Positions 28,022 to 40,023 of a stretch of 64,000 nucleotides of DNA are shown here, piece by piece. Source of the DNA: Prorocentrum cordatum (taxonomy: Eukaryota > Sar > Dinophyceae > Prorocentrales > Prorocentraceae). How positions within the stretch are numbered: position 1 is the first letter of the stretch; each line of letters begins with the position of its first letter. Below the pieces are notes generated by a model. The model saw nothing but the letters and a program-made list of their open reading frames with translations, searched no databases and had not been told where the DNA came from. The stretch is taken from assembly GCA_963575745.1 (NCBI GenBank), contig CAUYUJ010013925.1, forward strand, positions 349,945 to 413,944, written 5' to 3'. Made by a program: the position numbers and the translations under genes.

Positions 28022-30187
28022 ACGTTGTAGAACGACGACAGCCAGAACAGACGGACACCTGCGAGGGCCGGGCCGAACCTCGGCACCAGATCGGTGCACA
28101 CGCATCCCTGGCCCAGCCAGGAAGCGTGCACGCCGATCGCGGGCCCGGGTGAGCCTGGCATGGGCCGCTGCCGGTGTATGGCTGTCGCTGTCGTCGTCCG
28201 ATGGCCGGTTTGGTCTGCTTCGTTGGTCTGAACTGGGGCAAGTGCTCGTCCAGCGCCGCGGTCGTACCGGGGCGCTCTGCTTGAGCCACCGACGCGCAAG
28301 AAGGAGGCGCCGTCGGAAGCGCGAGACGCAGGCCAGATCAGCGAGGGCGAGGGAGGTGAGGAAGCTGCGTTTGCTGGGGACGGGTTATGACCCTCCGCGG
28401 GGTTCCTGCCCCCACCCCCCAATTGCGCAGAAGCAGAGGGGACGCACGAACGCCCAGATGGAAAAGACACGGCTACCTGAGAGAAAAGTGACCGAACAAG
28501 AACGGGAGGCGCCGCTGCTGTCCAATCTGCTTGCAAAAACGGAGAGAGGACCACAACGAGGCGGAGGAGGAGGACAGAACAAAGGACGAGGGGAGCGCGA
28601 CGAGGGAGAGGACTACGTACGAGGAGGAAGACAAGCACAAGGACGAGGAAGAGGGCGAGGAGAACGAGCACGATAAGGAGGAGGAGGAGGAGGACACGAT
28701 CAACGAGGACGGCTAGACAGACGGCAGCGCGAAGACGAGGAGGACAGCGTGGATGAGGAGGGGCAGAGCGGGGAGAACGAAGAGCACGACGGGACCACAA
28801 AGAGGTAGCGCAAAGGGGGTGTTGCCTTCTGAGAAAGCGGAAGGGCCTCTGGGAAAGCAGTGGGGGGCCTTCTGAGAAGGCCCCGGAGGCCTCTACGAAA
28901 AACTTACGGATCGTATCAGAAGCCGGGGGGGGGCATCCTCCTCCTTCTCTTCCTCCTCCTCCTTCTCCTCCTCCTCCTCCTCCTCCTCCTCCTTCTCAGA
29001 AGCCCCCCTGCCTAAGAGCCCCACCGCCATCTCAGAAGCCCGCCCCCCCCACGCCAGCCCGCTGAGGGCACCAACCATCACGTCGGCGCGACGCGAGCCT
29101 GCCACGTGCGCGCCGCAATCGTCTACGCCGGCGACTGCCTCGACGCGACCCGGGCCGGCGCGCTGGAGACGCCCAGCTCGGGGGTCGCTGAAGGTGCCCC
29201 ATGGCCCAAGGTGCCCCCAGCTTTTCGCTCTACTGTGGAGCCCCTGGGGCCCCCCTGGGCCTCGCAAGGGGCTCTCTGGAAGCCCCGGGGGGGCTTCAAA
29301 GGAAATTCAGGGGGCACCATGGGCCAGGGGCACTTCTAGCAGCACCCGAGATGCAGGCGGAGGCGCGCTCGTCGAAGACCCACGCGCCGCCTGTGGAGAG
29401 CCGAGGGCCCACAGAGACAGAGACCCCCCGGACGTCCGCGGGCGCCGGGCGCTGCCCAGAGGGACCCGGGGGCTCCAGCGTTGAGCGAAAAGCTGGGGGC
29501 ACCTTGGGTCAGGAGCACGTCCAGCAACGCCCGACCGTAGACGAAAGAACAACGGCATAGACATAAACTTTGGCGCTCCGCGCGGAGCGCCAGAAGTCAT
29601 GTTTATGCAGCTCTTCTCCTTCGAGACCAGCCCTGCCCCCCCGGCGCCACAGACGCCTCGTCGGCCAGCGTCCGCAGGGCGACCACGTCCACGTCGTGAG
29701 GCGGGGCAGCCGCGGGAGCGGGAGGAGCCGCGCCCCCAGCGCGCCGACGGGCGGCGCCCGGCGCGCGGCCCATCGAGCTCTCATCCACAGATCCTCCTCC
29801 TGCTCCTTCTCCTCCTTCCTCATCCTTCCTCCTCCTTCCTCCTCCCTCCTTCCTCCTTCCTCCTCCCTCCCCCTTTCTCCTTCCTCCTTCCTCCTTCCTC
29901 CTCCCTCCTCCCTCCTCGGTCCTCCTTCCTCCTTCTTCCTTCCTGCTCCCTCCTTCCGCCTTGCCTCACTCAGGCAAGAGGGGGAGCGGGGGCGACAACG
30001 AGGGCGCGACGTGCGTGGAGAGCCCCGAGGGGGGGAGCTCGGCGGACGGCGAGAGGAGAGGGGAGGGATGGGAGGAGGGGGGGGAACGAGGAGCTGGGCG
30101 GCGAGAGGAAGAGGCGCACAGGAGACGAGCCTGGAGCGGGCCCGTCGCGCTGGGCGTGGTGCAGCGGGGCGAGCCGCGGCGCGCGGC
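28022..30187 (-). other. Array spacer between copies A and B
   Basis: It holds a GA-rich tract (28530-28740), CTTCTGAGAAGG palindromes (28836-28885), a CTC microsatellite (28935-29005), an exon-like 45-nt segment (29346-29390) with a foldback intron-like neighbour, a conserved block near 29105-29165, and a TTCCTCC tract (29800-29960). Long frames here (for example 27904-28800) are low-complexity. Any promoter or 5' UTR of copy A would be in this spacer, but I see no defined motif. Confidence 0.5.
29346..29390 (-). pseudogene. Exon-like segment (GGAWV type), spacer A/B
   Basis: 45 nt with the same acceptor (cacAG) and donor (g|GTGCTG) as exon 4, encoding GGAWVFDERASACIS. The following 150 bp repeat the foldback intron of exon 4. 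It is probably a duplicated 3' gene piece, or an exon of an unrecognised neighbour gene. Confidence 0.45.
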
Positions 30188-30247
30188 TCAGGCCAACTCG
30201 TCGAAGATGCTGCCGAACATGCCGGGGTTCATGATGTCCGGGGGCTG
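30188..30247 (-). CDS. Array gene copy B, terminal exon (exon 5)
   Basis: The same 60 nt as in copy A, including the TGA at 30188-30190. The upstream acceptor differs by one base (cttTAG), which leaves the AG intact. Confidence 0.5.
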   Translation of the reverse strand, partial: QPPDIMNPGMFGSIFDELA

Positions 30248-30415
30248 CTAAAGAGGTGCCCCATGGCCCAGGGTGCCCCCAGCTTCTCGCTCCACTTGGG
30301 AGCCCCTGGGGCCCTCTGGGCAGCGTGATGGGGTTCTCCGGAGGCCGCGGGGGCCTCCTCGGAGATCCTGGGGGCACCTTGGGCCGGGGGCGCTCCCAGC
30401 AGCACCCGAGATGTA

Positions 30416-30460
30416 GGTGGAGGCGAACTCGTTGTAGACCCACGCGCCGCCTCTGGAGAG
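30416..30460 (-). CDS. Array gene copy B, 45-nt exon 4
   Basis: Identical reading GGAWVYNEFASTYIS and the same splice borders as copy A. The intron to exon 5 is again the inverted-repeat element. Confidence 0.55.
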
Positions 30461-30631
30461 CCAGGGGCCCACAGAGGCGGAGACCCCCGGGACGTCCGCG
30501 GGCGTCGGGCGCTGCTCCAAGGGAAGGGGGGGAGGTGGCGAGGCATGGGCGGGGCGAGGAAGCATGCGCCCTTCGCACCCCCCCGCGGGCCCCAGGGGCC
30601 CCCCCCCCCCGAGGTGCACAAAAAGGTGCAC

Positions 30632-32037
30632 CTTTCGTCGTCGTCGCCGTGGCCGTCGTCGTCGTCGCACTCTCGTTGACAACCCAGGCGCCACCTGGAC
30701 ACGACAGGTCGACGCGGGAAGCCAGTGCTTGGTTCCACAAGTCATCGGTGACGTCCATCGCCTCCGAGTAGCAGGTCCCCGCCCAAAAACCCCCTTCCTC
30801 GTACGCGAAGGCCAGGATGCCCGCATCCCTCACCTTCTCCATGCAGGCCTGGACGGAGCGGAACGTGCCCATGACTCTCCACGGGCCGCAGCTGTCGGAG
30901 GGGTAGCCATTCTCACGGATCTTGAGGTAGCCCTGCTGCTGCTCCGCCTCCAACTTGGCCGACGGCGAGAACGCACGGGGACAGAACTTCACCAACAACT
31001 TCTGGGCGTACTCTGGTTCGTTGTTTTCGAGCGCCGTGAGGCCAGGGATGCGCTCGTAGTTGGTCTCCCACGGATCGCTCGCCCAGCCCCTGAGCACTAC
31101 CAGATTCTGCGTCGTGCTCTCGGCGATCGGGGCCATGAAGATCTGCACGCCCTTGTCCTTCATCGCCGTTGCCAGCATGGTCGTGCGGTACGCGTCGGTC
31201 CACTTGCCGTCAGATATCATCATCACGGCACTCTGTGCGTCCTCCCGGCCGTCCGCGAACATGTTGTCGGCCGCCTGGAGGGCCTGCATCACGTTGGTGA
31301 AGCCGCGCTGCCACTGCAGCCCTTCGATAGCTGCACTGACGGAATCGATGTCGCTGGTGATCGGGACTACCTCGAGGGCCGCCGCGACGGTGCCGTTGTC
31401 GAAGTATTCGCCGTTCCCAAACAAGACCAACCCGATGCGCATGTCCTCCACACCGTAGTACATGCTCTGGTACCTGCTCGTGAGGTTCATGGCAAAATCC
31501 TTGACGATGTCAAAACCCTCCTGCTTCAGGGAGCCGCTGCCGTCGAGCGCAATGACCAGGTCCTGCCTGGCGATACAGATCTCGTCGCCAACGCAGTCCT
31601 GGGTGTTGCACTGCTGCATCTCGAAGCGGTCAGGATGCTTCGGCCCTGGGCACCTGCCGTTCGCGCGAATGGGGATGTCCACCTTGCGAACGCGCTCCTG
31701 GATGCCGCCGCCGCAGGCCATCGAGCAGGGCTCCCACTCAGTCCACGGCATGAGCGTGCAATCGCGGTCGCACGAACCCGTGTTGCACGGCTGCTCCTCG
31801 AGTGTGGTGTCACACTCCGTCCCACCGTTCTTGGGCCTCACGAGAATGGAACGTGTCTTCCCCTGGACGCCTTCCCCGCACTCCTTGGAGCATCCGGACC
31901 AGCCAGACCACTGGGACATGGAGCAGTGGACAGGGCAGTGGAACTGGTTGCACTTCATGCCGACACTCCCGTTCGTGCGCTCGAAATACAGCGGGGGGCA
32001 CGCCATGCCGAAAGAGTTCGGGGAGATGATGACCTGC
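30632..32037 (-). CDS. Array gene copy B, exon 3: TSP1 and vWA domains
   Basis: 1,406 nt, same borders as copy A. It differs from A at few residues, among them MSQWSG for MSEWSG, LVRPKNGG for LVKPKNGG, YQSMYYG for YQGVYYG and VVPIT for VVSIT. MIDAS residues (DGSGS, GFTN, ISDGK) and both WxxW motifs are intact, and no stop or frameshift is present. The copy looks functional. Confidence 0.8.
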
Positions 32038-33612
32038 CTATGGAAAAGGAGCCCAATCTGTTAGCCAGCACAGGCCCCAAACAGCGATCTGTTGCAATAT
32101 ATGCGGTGCGGTCTTGGAGTTGCAATGGATGTCGTGCAATCTAGGTGGTGCAATCTATGCGGCGCCAAGCAATGCAACACAGTGCAAGGCGAAGCAACAA
32201 AAGCAATGCAAACCCATGGAATGTAATGCAAAGTGACACAAAGCCATGCGGCGTAACGCAGGTTCAAGCGGCGACGGAGCGGCGACGGCGACCACATAGC
32301 CGCCAGACCGACGGGCAGGCCCAGAAGACGGGCCGCGACGAGGCAGCGACGGAGCGGCGACGGCGACCACATAGCCGCCAGGCCGATGGGCAGTCGCAGT
32401 TCCTTTTTGTGCTATATATAAAGATATAGATAGACCGGTCATCTATATGTATGCATATGTATGTATAAAGATAGGTATCCACGCTTTCTTATACACACAT
32501 ATGTATATATGTATTTGATATATATATATATATGTAGATGTAAATAAACACACACATATATATATATACTTTCCAGGGTCCGCGACGATGTCTTGGATCG
32601 GCGCTGGGCCCCCATCCTGGCACGCGGAGGTCGCCAGGGGCGGCGCCAGAGGCACCGCCAGGGGGCCCAGACCAGATTCTCAAGAAATCCGCGCGGGCCC
32701 TCGAGAGTCTGTGCTCACGCGTGGCGTTGGAAAGCTAGGAGTGCCGCATCGATCCCCGAACAGCACGCTGTCCTTATGCTGCTCCCATCGCACTCACGAG
32801 CCACATTCCAGAAGTAATTCCAAGCACGCCGACGAGTATCGATACAGTGTCGAGCGAGCATCGCCTCCCGGGGCCCGACACGTGAAAATCCCCCGGTTCC
32901 GGTTATGAAGAACATCCTGGAGGCCTCGAGCGGCAACTTGAGACCCGATTTACGTCAGATCCACGTGAGATATACGCCGCGTCCGCGTCGGAGCACGTCG
33001 GAATTACGTCGAATTTACGTCGGACTGACGCTGGAGCATCGCCGCGCGAACGTCGACACAGAGCTCACGGAGCTGACGTGTGGACTACACAATACAACTA
33101 TTGCGCGCCGCGCGAGGCCTCCAGGATTTTTCCTCATACGTCTCGGTACTTCCTTGGTGCTCGAAATTGTTCCTGGTGGTCACGGTCAAGGCTACAGTGG
33201 AATGGGACATCCTAACGCTATCACTATGAGGCGACCCCTCTGCGAGGGCCCCTTCTGCGCACGCTAGTTAGTCCCCGTGCCAGGGCATCGTCGGTGCACG
33301 CTGTCCTCAAGGTCAGGGACCAGGTGTAGGAAGCAGGCCGACGGCGCCCCGTCGCACGCTATCTTTCCAACGCCAACTGTTCTGCAGTTGCTCTTCCTGG
33401 CGGCGAGTGAGGGGGGAAGTGAGACGGAGAAGGCCTTCTCAGACGGCGGCGGGACTTCTCAGAAGCCCTCGCGCCTTCTGAGAAGTGTTTTTGTTGCTGA
33501 TGTCGGCGAAGGCTTCGAAAACTTCTCGGAAGGCCCAGGGACTTCCGAGCCTTCTGAGAAGGCCCGCCCCTTCTTACTTCCCCCCCTCGCTCGCGGCCGA
33601 TCTTCCTCGAGC
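32038..33612 (-). other. Intron 2 of copy B (GC-AG)
   Basis: Same donor and acceptor as in copy A. It carries a tandem duplication of a GGCGACGGAGCGGCGACGGC-type block (about 32268-32395; single in A, double in B and C), a TA/CA microsatellite (32405-32570) and the inverted-repeat element 33403-33594. Confidence 0.65.
33403..33594. repeat. CTTCTGAGAAG inverted-repeat element, copy B
   Basis: Same position and layout as 9830-10022. The right arm has one transition (cttActtcccc), so the arms no longer pair perfectly. Confidence 0.75.
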
Positions 33613-34916
33613 CTGGTAAGATGCTTCAAACCACCACACGTGTCGACGTCGACGCCCCCGACGTCTTTTGGGCAGCTATCGTCGCAGTCCACTGCCAATG
33701 AGTTGCCCCTTCCGTCGGCGGTGCAAGGCCCCGCCGACCAGTCCGTCACGTCGCAGTCCCTGATCGACGGCGTGGGCGAGACCGTGCTGTACCGCATCAG
33801 TGCGTTGCGCACGGTCCGAGTTCCACAGATGTTCGTGTAGAGGATCTCGCTCATGTGTGTCTTGCAGTCCGCCATCTTGATCTCGAAGGCACGCTCGATG
33901 TCCCGGTGCTGCTGCTGCTTCTCGCGCGTTGCTGACGTGATCGAATTGATCTCGGAGATGGCCTCGCCCAGCATCTCCGTGAACTTCATCTTGTTCCCCC
34001 TCAGCGTAGCAATCTGCTCGTTCATGTTTTCCTTCTCGCCCTCGTAGGCGTCGCGGTTCTGCTCCATGATGTACGTCAGCTCGTCTACCAGGTCCTTGAA
34101 CTTGCCCCACTCCAGCGCCATGAGGTCGTGAAGGTAGCCGCAATTGACGATGCCGTTGAGGCACTTCCTCGAGCCGCCCCTTGGTTGCTTGACCTTATGC
34201 GGCGGGGGCGCCTGATCGATCTGCAGCAGCGAGGGCGCCTGGGAGTCAGCGGTCTCCAGGACTTCCCGGAGCACCTTCTGCACCCGTGGCGATCGATTCA
34301 GCTTCGCCGCCAAGGAGGCGTTGCTCACCTCCACCTGGGTGCCGTTGTCCGTGAGGCAGATCGGAGACTGTGCGAAGGAGTACGTGTCATCTCCATAGGC
34401 GTTCGGGCACTTCGACAGCTGCATGAGGGCGGTGAAGACATCCTGGTCGTCCTGGCGCAGCGCTAGCTCATATGCGTTCTTCTCGCGCGTCGACTGGAAG
34501 CTCCGCTTCAACGTATCCAGGGAGCCCTCCAAGCCGTTGATCCGAGTCTGCATGTCCGCGGTGCCACCTTCGGCCTCGGCCTTCATGCGCTGTTTGTCGG
34601 CGAGGTCTGAGCCCAAGTGTTCCAAGTCTGTCACCACCTGGCTGAACACCATGCGGTTGCTCTCCTCGAACTCCTTACAGTCGACCTCGATCTGGTCCAG
34701 CTGAAGCCACGCGTCGTACATCATGTTGTTCAAATAGGCGCGGGCTTTCGCTAATGACACCTCGCTGAACTGGCCGCCCGCCTTCGCGTGCTCATCGCTT
34801 GCCATGTGTAGCAAGGACGTCACATCCTTGGGCAGCTTGCCCTCCAGCAGTGGCAGCGCATCCCTGAGCTTCATCTTCTTGTGCAACGTCTTCGCAATGT
34901 GCCGGGTGGTGGTGTC
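33613..34916 (-). CDS. Array gene copy B, exon 2: coiled-coil region
   Basis: 1,304 nt with the same borders and phase as in copy A. It encodes the same Glu/Lys/Ala-rich coiled-coil protein and cysteine-rich end, with scattered substitutions (for example DLEHLGS for DLEHFGS, ALEWGK for AVEWGK, ISEINS for ISDINS, RGGSRK for TGGSRK). No disabling mutation is visible. Confidence 0.75.
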
Positions 34917-35467
34917 CTCCCCGGGGTCTCCAAAGGGTCCCGCTGAGGCATCTGGAGGCTGCCAGTGTTCCCCAGATGCCTCCGAAGGCCCCCAAGGGCA
35001 AAACAAGGCCCATGACTGCCGGAAACCTCGATCACCAGAACCCGATCCTCGGAGGGCGGGGAGAGAGGTGGTGGATCGGGGTGGCCGGAATCGACGTCGA
35101 ACCAGATCGATTCAATCGAGATGGCTCATATGGAAATTGGAGGGGAAGAAAAACGATGGCCACGACCAAGAAGGAACACAGAAAAACGTCGTTGTCGACC
35201 TTAGTCATCGTCCATCTTGTTCATCGCCGACTTGCGGATCATCCTCGTGAACCGGCGACGGGCGGTATGGCTCATGACCAAGATCGGCGTCAACAAGATG
35301 GTCATGGTCATCATGCCTCTTCCCTGGAACGGTGAAAACCAACCACTACCGATACCGTTACTCTCGGGACCTATCCTGGGGTGCGTTCTGGCTAGAATTT
35401 CGAGGAGAATCCAGCCATGGTGACGAAGGATCTTCAGGACGAGCAGCGGTATCGGTACCTTTCCCTC
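34917..35467 (-). other. Intron 1 of copy B, with the retrotransposon empty site
   Basis: The empty site reads CGTTACTCTCGGGACCTATC at about 35356-35375, the exact fusion of the left and right flanks of the LTR element in copy A minus one CTCGG. A minus-strand frame runs without stop from exon 1 into this intron to KMDDD-stop (35201), only in this copy. Confidence 0.7.
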
Positions 35468-35659
35468 CTGGCGAGCGGTGTCTTTTCTCGCCAGCATGCC
35501 CTGCACCATGTAGCCCACCCTCGCGCGCAGGGTGGCCGCCGTCACGGCTCGCTCCGACTCGCTGGCCTCGCTGGATCGCAGGAGGGCAGCGCGCCCCGGG
35601 GCACAGAGGCCGAGGGCAAGGGCGAGTCCCAACGTGTGCACCATCGCTGCCGTGCGCAT
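35468..35659 (-). CDS. Array gene copy B, exon 1: signal peptide
   Basis: The same 64-codon signal-peptide exon as copy A (ATG 35657-35659). Directly after the last Gln this copy lacks two bases found in A and C, so the presumptive donor starts with GA. Confidence 0.6.
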
Positions 35660-37471
35660 TCGTTGTAGAACGACGACAGCCAGAACGGACGGACACCTGC
35701 GAGGGCCGGGCCGAACCTCGGCACCAGATCGGTGCACACGCATCCCTGGCCCAGCCAGGAAGCGTGCACGCCGATCGCGGGCCCGGGTGAGCCTGGCATG
35801 GGCCGCTGCCGGTGTATGGTTGTCGCTGTCGTCGTCCGATGGCCGGTTTGGTCTGCTTCGTTGGTCTGAACTGGGGCAAGTTCTCGTCCAGCGCCGCGGT
35901 CGCACCGGGGCGCTCTGCTTGAGCCACCGACGCGCAAGAAGGAGGCGCCATCGGAAGCGCGAGACGCAGGCCAGATCAGCGAGGGCGAGGGAGGTGAGGA
36001 AGCTGCGTTTGCTGGGGACGGGTTATGACCCTCCGCGGGGTTCCTGCCCCCACCCCCCAATTGCGCAGAAGCAGAGGGGACGCACGAACGCCCAGATGGA
36101 AAAGACACGGCTACCTGAGAGAAAAGTGACCGAACAAGAACGGGAGGCGCCGCTGCTGTCCAATCTGCTTGCAAAAACGGAGAGAGGACCACAACGAGGC
36201 GGAGGAGGAGGACAGAACAAAGGACGAGGGGAGCGCGACGAGGGAGAGGACTACGTACGAGGAGGAAGACAAGCACAAGGACGAGGAAGAGGGCGAGGAG
36301 AACGAGCACGATAAGGAGGAGGAGGAGGAGGAGGAGGAGGAGGACACGATCAACGAGGACGGCTAGACGGACGGCAGCGCGAAGACGAGGAGGACAGCGT
36401 GGATGAGGAGGGGCAGAGCGGGGAGAACGAAGAGCACGACGGGACCACAAAGAGGTAGCGCAAAGGGGGTGTTGCCTTCTGAGAAAGCGGAAGGGCCTCT
36501 GGGAAAGCAGTGGGGGGCCTTCTGAGAAGGCCCCGGAGGCCTCTACGAAAAACTTACGGATCGTATCAGAAGCCGGGGGGGGGCATCCTCCTCCTTCTCT
36601 TCCTCCTCCTCCTTCTCCTCCTCCTCCTCCTCCTCCTCCTCCTTCTCAGAAGCCCCCCTGCCTAAGAGCCCCACCGCCATCTCAGAAGCCCGCCCCCCCC
36701 ACGCCAGCCCGCTGAGGGCACCAACCATCACGTCGGCGCGACGCGAGCCTGCCACGTGCGCGCCGCAATCGTCTACGCCGGCGACTGCATCGACGCGACC
36801 CGGGCCGGCGCGCTGGAGACGCCCAGCTCGGGGGTCGCTGAAGGTGCCCCATGGCCCAAGGTGCCCCCAGCTTTTCGCTCCACTGTGGAGCCCCTGGGGC
36901 CCCCTGGGCCTCGCAAGGGGCTCTCTGGAAGCCCCGGGGGGGGCGTCCTCGGAAATTCAGGGGGCACCATGGGCCAGGGGCACTTCTAGCAGCACCCGAG
37001 ATGCAGGCGGAGGCGCGCTCGTCGAAGACCCACGCGCCGCCTGTGGAGAGCCGAGGGCCCACAGAGACAGAGACCCCCCGGCCGCGGGCGCCGGGCGCTG
37101 CCCAGAGGGACCCAGGGGCTCCAGCGTTGAGCGATCATCCAGCGTTGAGCGTTGCTGAGGAGCACGGATGTCCCCAAGCCCCGCGTTGCATCATCATCCT
37201 CGGTCCTCCTTCCTCCTTCTTCCTTCCTGCTCCCTCCTTCCGCCTTGCCTCACTCAGGCAAGAGGGGGAGCGGGGGCGACAACGAGGGCGCGACGTGCGT
37301 GGAGAGCCCCGAGGGGGGGAGCTCGGCGGACGGCGAGAGGAGAGGGGAGGGATGGGAGGAGGAGGGGGAACGAGGAGCTGGGCGGCGAGAGGAAGAGGCG
37401 CACAGGAGACGAGCCTAGAGCGGGCCCGTCGCGCTGGGCGTGGTGCAGCGGGGCGGGCCGCGGCGCGCGGC
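35660..37471 (-). other. Array spacer between copies B and C
   Basis: The same order of parts as the A/B spacer, but about 350 bp shorter: GA-rich tract, CTTCTGAGAAGG palindromes (36474-36525), CTC microsatellite (36590-36645) and exon-like segment (36996-37040). The block near 29560-29900 of spacer A/B is missing. Confidence 0.5.
36996..37040 (-). pseudogene. Exon-like segment (GGAWV type), spacer B/C
   Basis: Same 45 nt and splice-like borders as 29346-29390 (GGAWVFDERASACIS). Confidence 0.45.
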
Positions 37472-37531
37472 TCAGGCCAACTCGTCGAAGATGCTGCCGA
37501 ACATGCCGGGGTTCATGATGTCCGGGGGCTG
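37472..37531 (-). CDS. Array gene copy C, terminal exon (exon 5)
   Basis: Same 60 nt and TGA as copies A and B, with acceptor ttttAG. Confidence 0.5.
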   Translation of the reverse strand, partial: QPPDIMNPGMFGSIFDELA

Positions 37532-37689
37532 CTAAAAGGGTGCCCCATGGCCCAGGGTGCCCCCAGCTTCTCGCTCCACTTGGGAGCCCCTGGGGCCCTC
37601 TGGGCAGCGTGATGGGGTTCTCCGGAGGCCGCGGGGGCCTCCTCGGAGATCCTGGGGGCACCTTGGGCCGGGGGCGCTCCCAGCAGCAC

Positions 37690-37734
37690 CCGAGATGTAG
37701 GTGGAGGCGAACTCGTTGTAGACCCACGCGCCGC
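37690..37734 (-). CDS. Array gene copy C, 45-nt exon 4
   Basis: GGAWVYNEFASTYIS with the same borders as in A and B. Confidence 0.55.
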
Positions 37735-37912
37735 CTCTGGAGAGCCAGGGGCCCACAGAGGCGGAGACCCCCGGGACGTCCGCGGGCGTCGGGCGCTGCT
37801 CCAAGGGAAGGGGGGGAGGTGGCGCGGCATGGGCGGGGCGAGGAAGCATGCGCCCTTCGCACCCCCCCGCGGGCCCCAGGGCCCCCCCCCCGAGGTGCAC
37901 AAAAAGGTGCAC

Positions 37913-39315
37913 CTTTCGTCGTCGCCGTGGCCGTCGTCGTCGTCGCACTCTCGTTGACAACCCAGGCGCCACCTGGACACGACAGGTCGACGCGGGAAGC
38001 CAGCGCTTGGTTCCACAAGTCATCGGTGACGTCCATCGCCTCCGAGTAGCAGGTCCCCGCCCAAAAACCCCCTTCCTCGTACGCGAAGGCCAGGATGCCC
38101 GCATCCCTCACCTTCTCCATGCAGGCCTGGACGGAGCGGAACGTGCCCATGACTCTCCACGGGCCGCAGCTGTCGGAGGGGTAGCCATTCTCACGGATCT
38201 TGAGGTAGCCCTGCTGCTGCTCCGCCTCCAACTTGGCCGACGGCGAGAACGCACGGGGACAGAACTTCACCAACAACTTCTGGGCGTACTCCGGTTCGTT
38301 GTTTTCGAGCGCCGTGAGGCCAGGGATGCGCTCGTAGTTGGTCTCCCACGGATCGCTCGCCCAGCCCCTGAGCACTACCAGATTCTGCGTCGTGCTCTCG
38401 GCGATCGGGGCCATGAAGATCTGCACGCCCTTGTCCTTCATCGCCGTTGCCAGCATGGTCGTGCGGTACGCGTCGGTCCACTTGCCGTCAGATATCATCA
38501 TCACGGCACTCTGCGCGTCCTCCCGGCCGTCCGCGAACATGTTGTCGGCCGCCTGGAGGGCCTGCATCACGTTGGTGAAGCCGCGCTGCCACTGCAGCCC
38601 TTCGATAGCTGCACTGACGGAATCGATGTCGCTGGTGATCGGGACTACCTCGAGGGCCGCCGCGACGGTGCCGTTGTCGAAGTATTCGCCGTTCCCAAAC
38701 AAGACCAACCCGATGCGCATGTCCTCCACACCGTAGTACATGCCCTGGTACCTACTCGTGAGGTTCATGGCAAAATCCTTGACGATGTCAAAACCCTCCT
38801 GCTTCAGGGAGCCGCTGCCGTCGAGCGCAATGACCAGGTCCTGCCTGGCGATACAGATCTCGTCGCCAACGCAGTCCTGGGTGTTGCACTGCTGCATCTC
38901 GAAGCGGTCAGGATGCTTCGGCCCTGGGCACCTGCCGTTCGCGCGAATGGGGATGTCCACCTTGCGAACGCGCTCCTGGATGCCGCCGCCGCAGGCCATC
39001 GAGCAGGGCTCCCACTCAGTCCACGGCATGAGCGTGCAATCGCGGTCGCACGAACCGGTGTTGCACGGCTGCTCCTCGAGTGTGGTGTCACACTCCGTCC
39101 CACCGTTCTTGGGCCTCACGAGAATGGAACGTGTCTTCCCCTGGACGCCTTCCCCGCACTCCTTGGAGCATCCGGACCAGCCAGACCACTGGGACATGGA
39201 GCAGTGGACAGGGCAGTGGAACTGGTTGCACTTCATGCCGACACTCCCGTTCGTGCGCTCGAAATACAGCGGGGGGCACGCCATGCCGAAAGAGTTCGGG
39301 GAGATGATGACCTGC
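37913..39315 (-). CDS. Array gene copy C, exon 3: TSP1 and vWA domains
   Basis: 1,403 nt, one codon shorter than A and B because the ACG (Thr) run near the 3' end of the exon has lost a unit. TSP1 motifs, MIDAS residues and the FWAGTCYSE domain are intact. It is closest to copy B (shares MSQWSG, LVRPKNGG, VVPIT). Confidence 0.8.
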
Positions 39316-39899
39316 CTATGGAAAAGGAGCCCAATCTGTTAGCCAGCACAGGCCCCAAACGGCGATCTGTTGCAATATATGCGGTGCGGTCTTGGAGTTG
39401 CAATGGATGTCGTGCAATCTAGGTGGTGCAATCTATGTGGCGCCAAGCAATGCAACACAGTGCAAGGCGAAGCAACAGAAGCAATGCAAACCCATGGAAT
39501 GCAACGCAAAGTGACACAAAGCCATGCAGCGTAACGCAGGCCCAAGCGGCGACGGAGCGGCGACGGCGACCACATAGCCGCCAGACCGACGGGCAGGCCC
39601 AGAAGACGGGCCGCGACGAGGCAGCGACGGAGCGGCGACGGCGACCACATAGCCGCCAGGCCGATGGGCAGTCGCAGTTCCTTTTTGTGCAAGCACAGAC
39701 AGACCGGTCATCTATATGTACGCATATGTATGTATAAAGATAGGTATCCACGCTTTCTTTTACACACATATGTATGTATGTATTTAATATATATATATAT
39801 ATATGTCAATAAACACACACACATATCTATATATACTTTCCATATGTATGTATAAATATAAGTATCCACGCTTTCATACACACATATGTATATTCTTAT

Positions 39900-39990
39900 A
39901 TATACGTACATACATACATACATACATACATACATACATACATACATACATACATACGTACATACGTACATACATACATACATACATACA

Positions 39991-40022
<32 letters not shown>
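39900..40022. repeat. (TACA)n tetranucleotide microsatellite
   Basis: About 30 TACA/CATA units, interrupted twice by TACG. It is present only in copy C; A and B have short TA/CA tracts at this place. Confidence 0.95.

Positions 40023-40023
<1 letters not shown>

Noticed and set aside
28269-28280. TGGCTCAAG-like word upstream of exon 1 (also in B and C) as a spliced-leader relic
   Set aside because: Only nine bases match; a match of this length is expected about once in this window by chance.
27904-28800. Leu/Val/Ser-rich frames in the array spacers (also 35542-36450, 43029-43937)
   Set aside because: Readings of GA/CT-rich DNA; lengths and frames vary with microsatellite indels.
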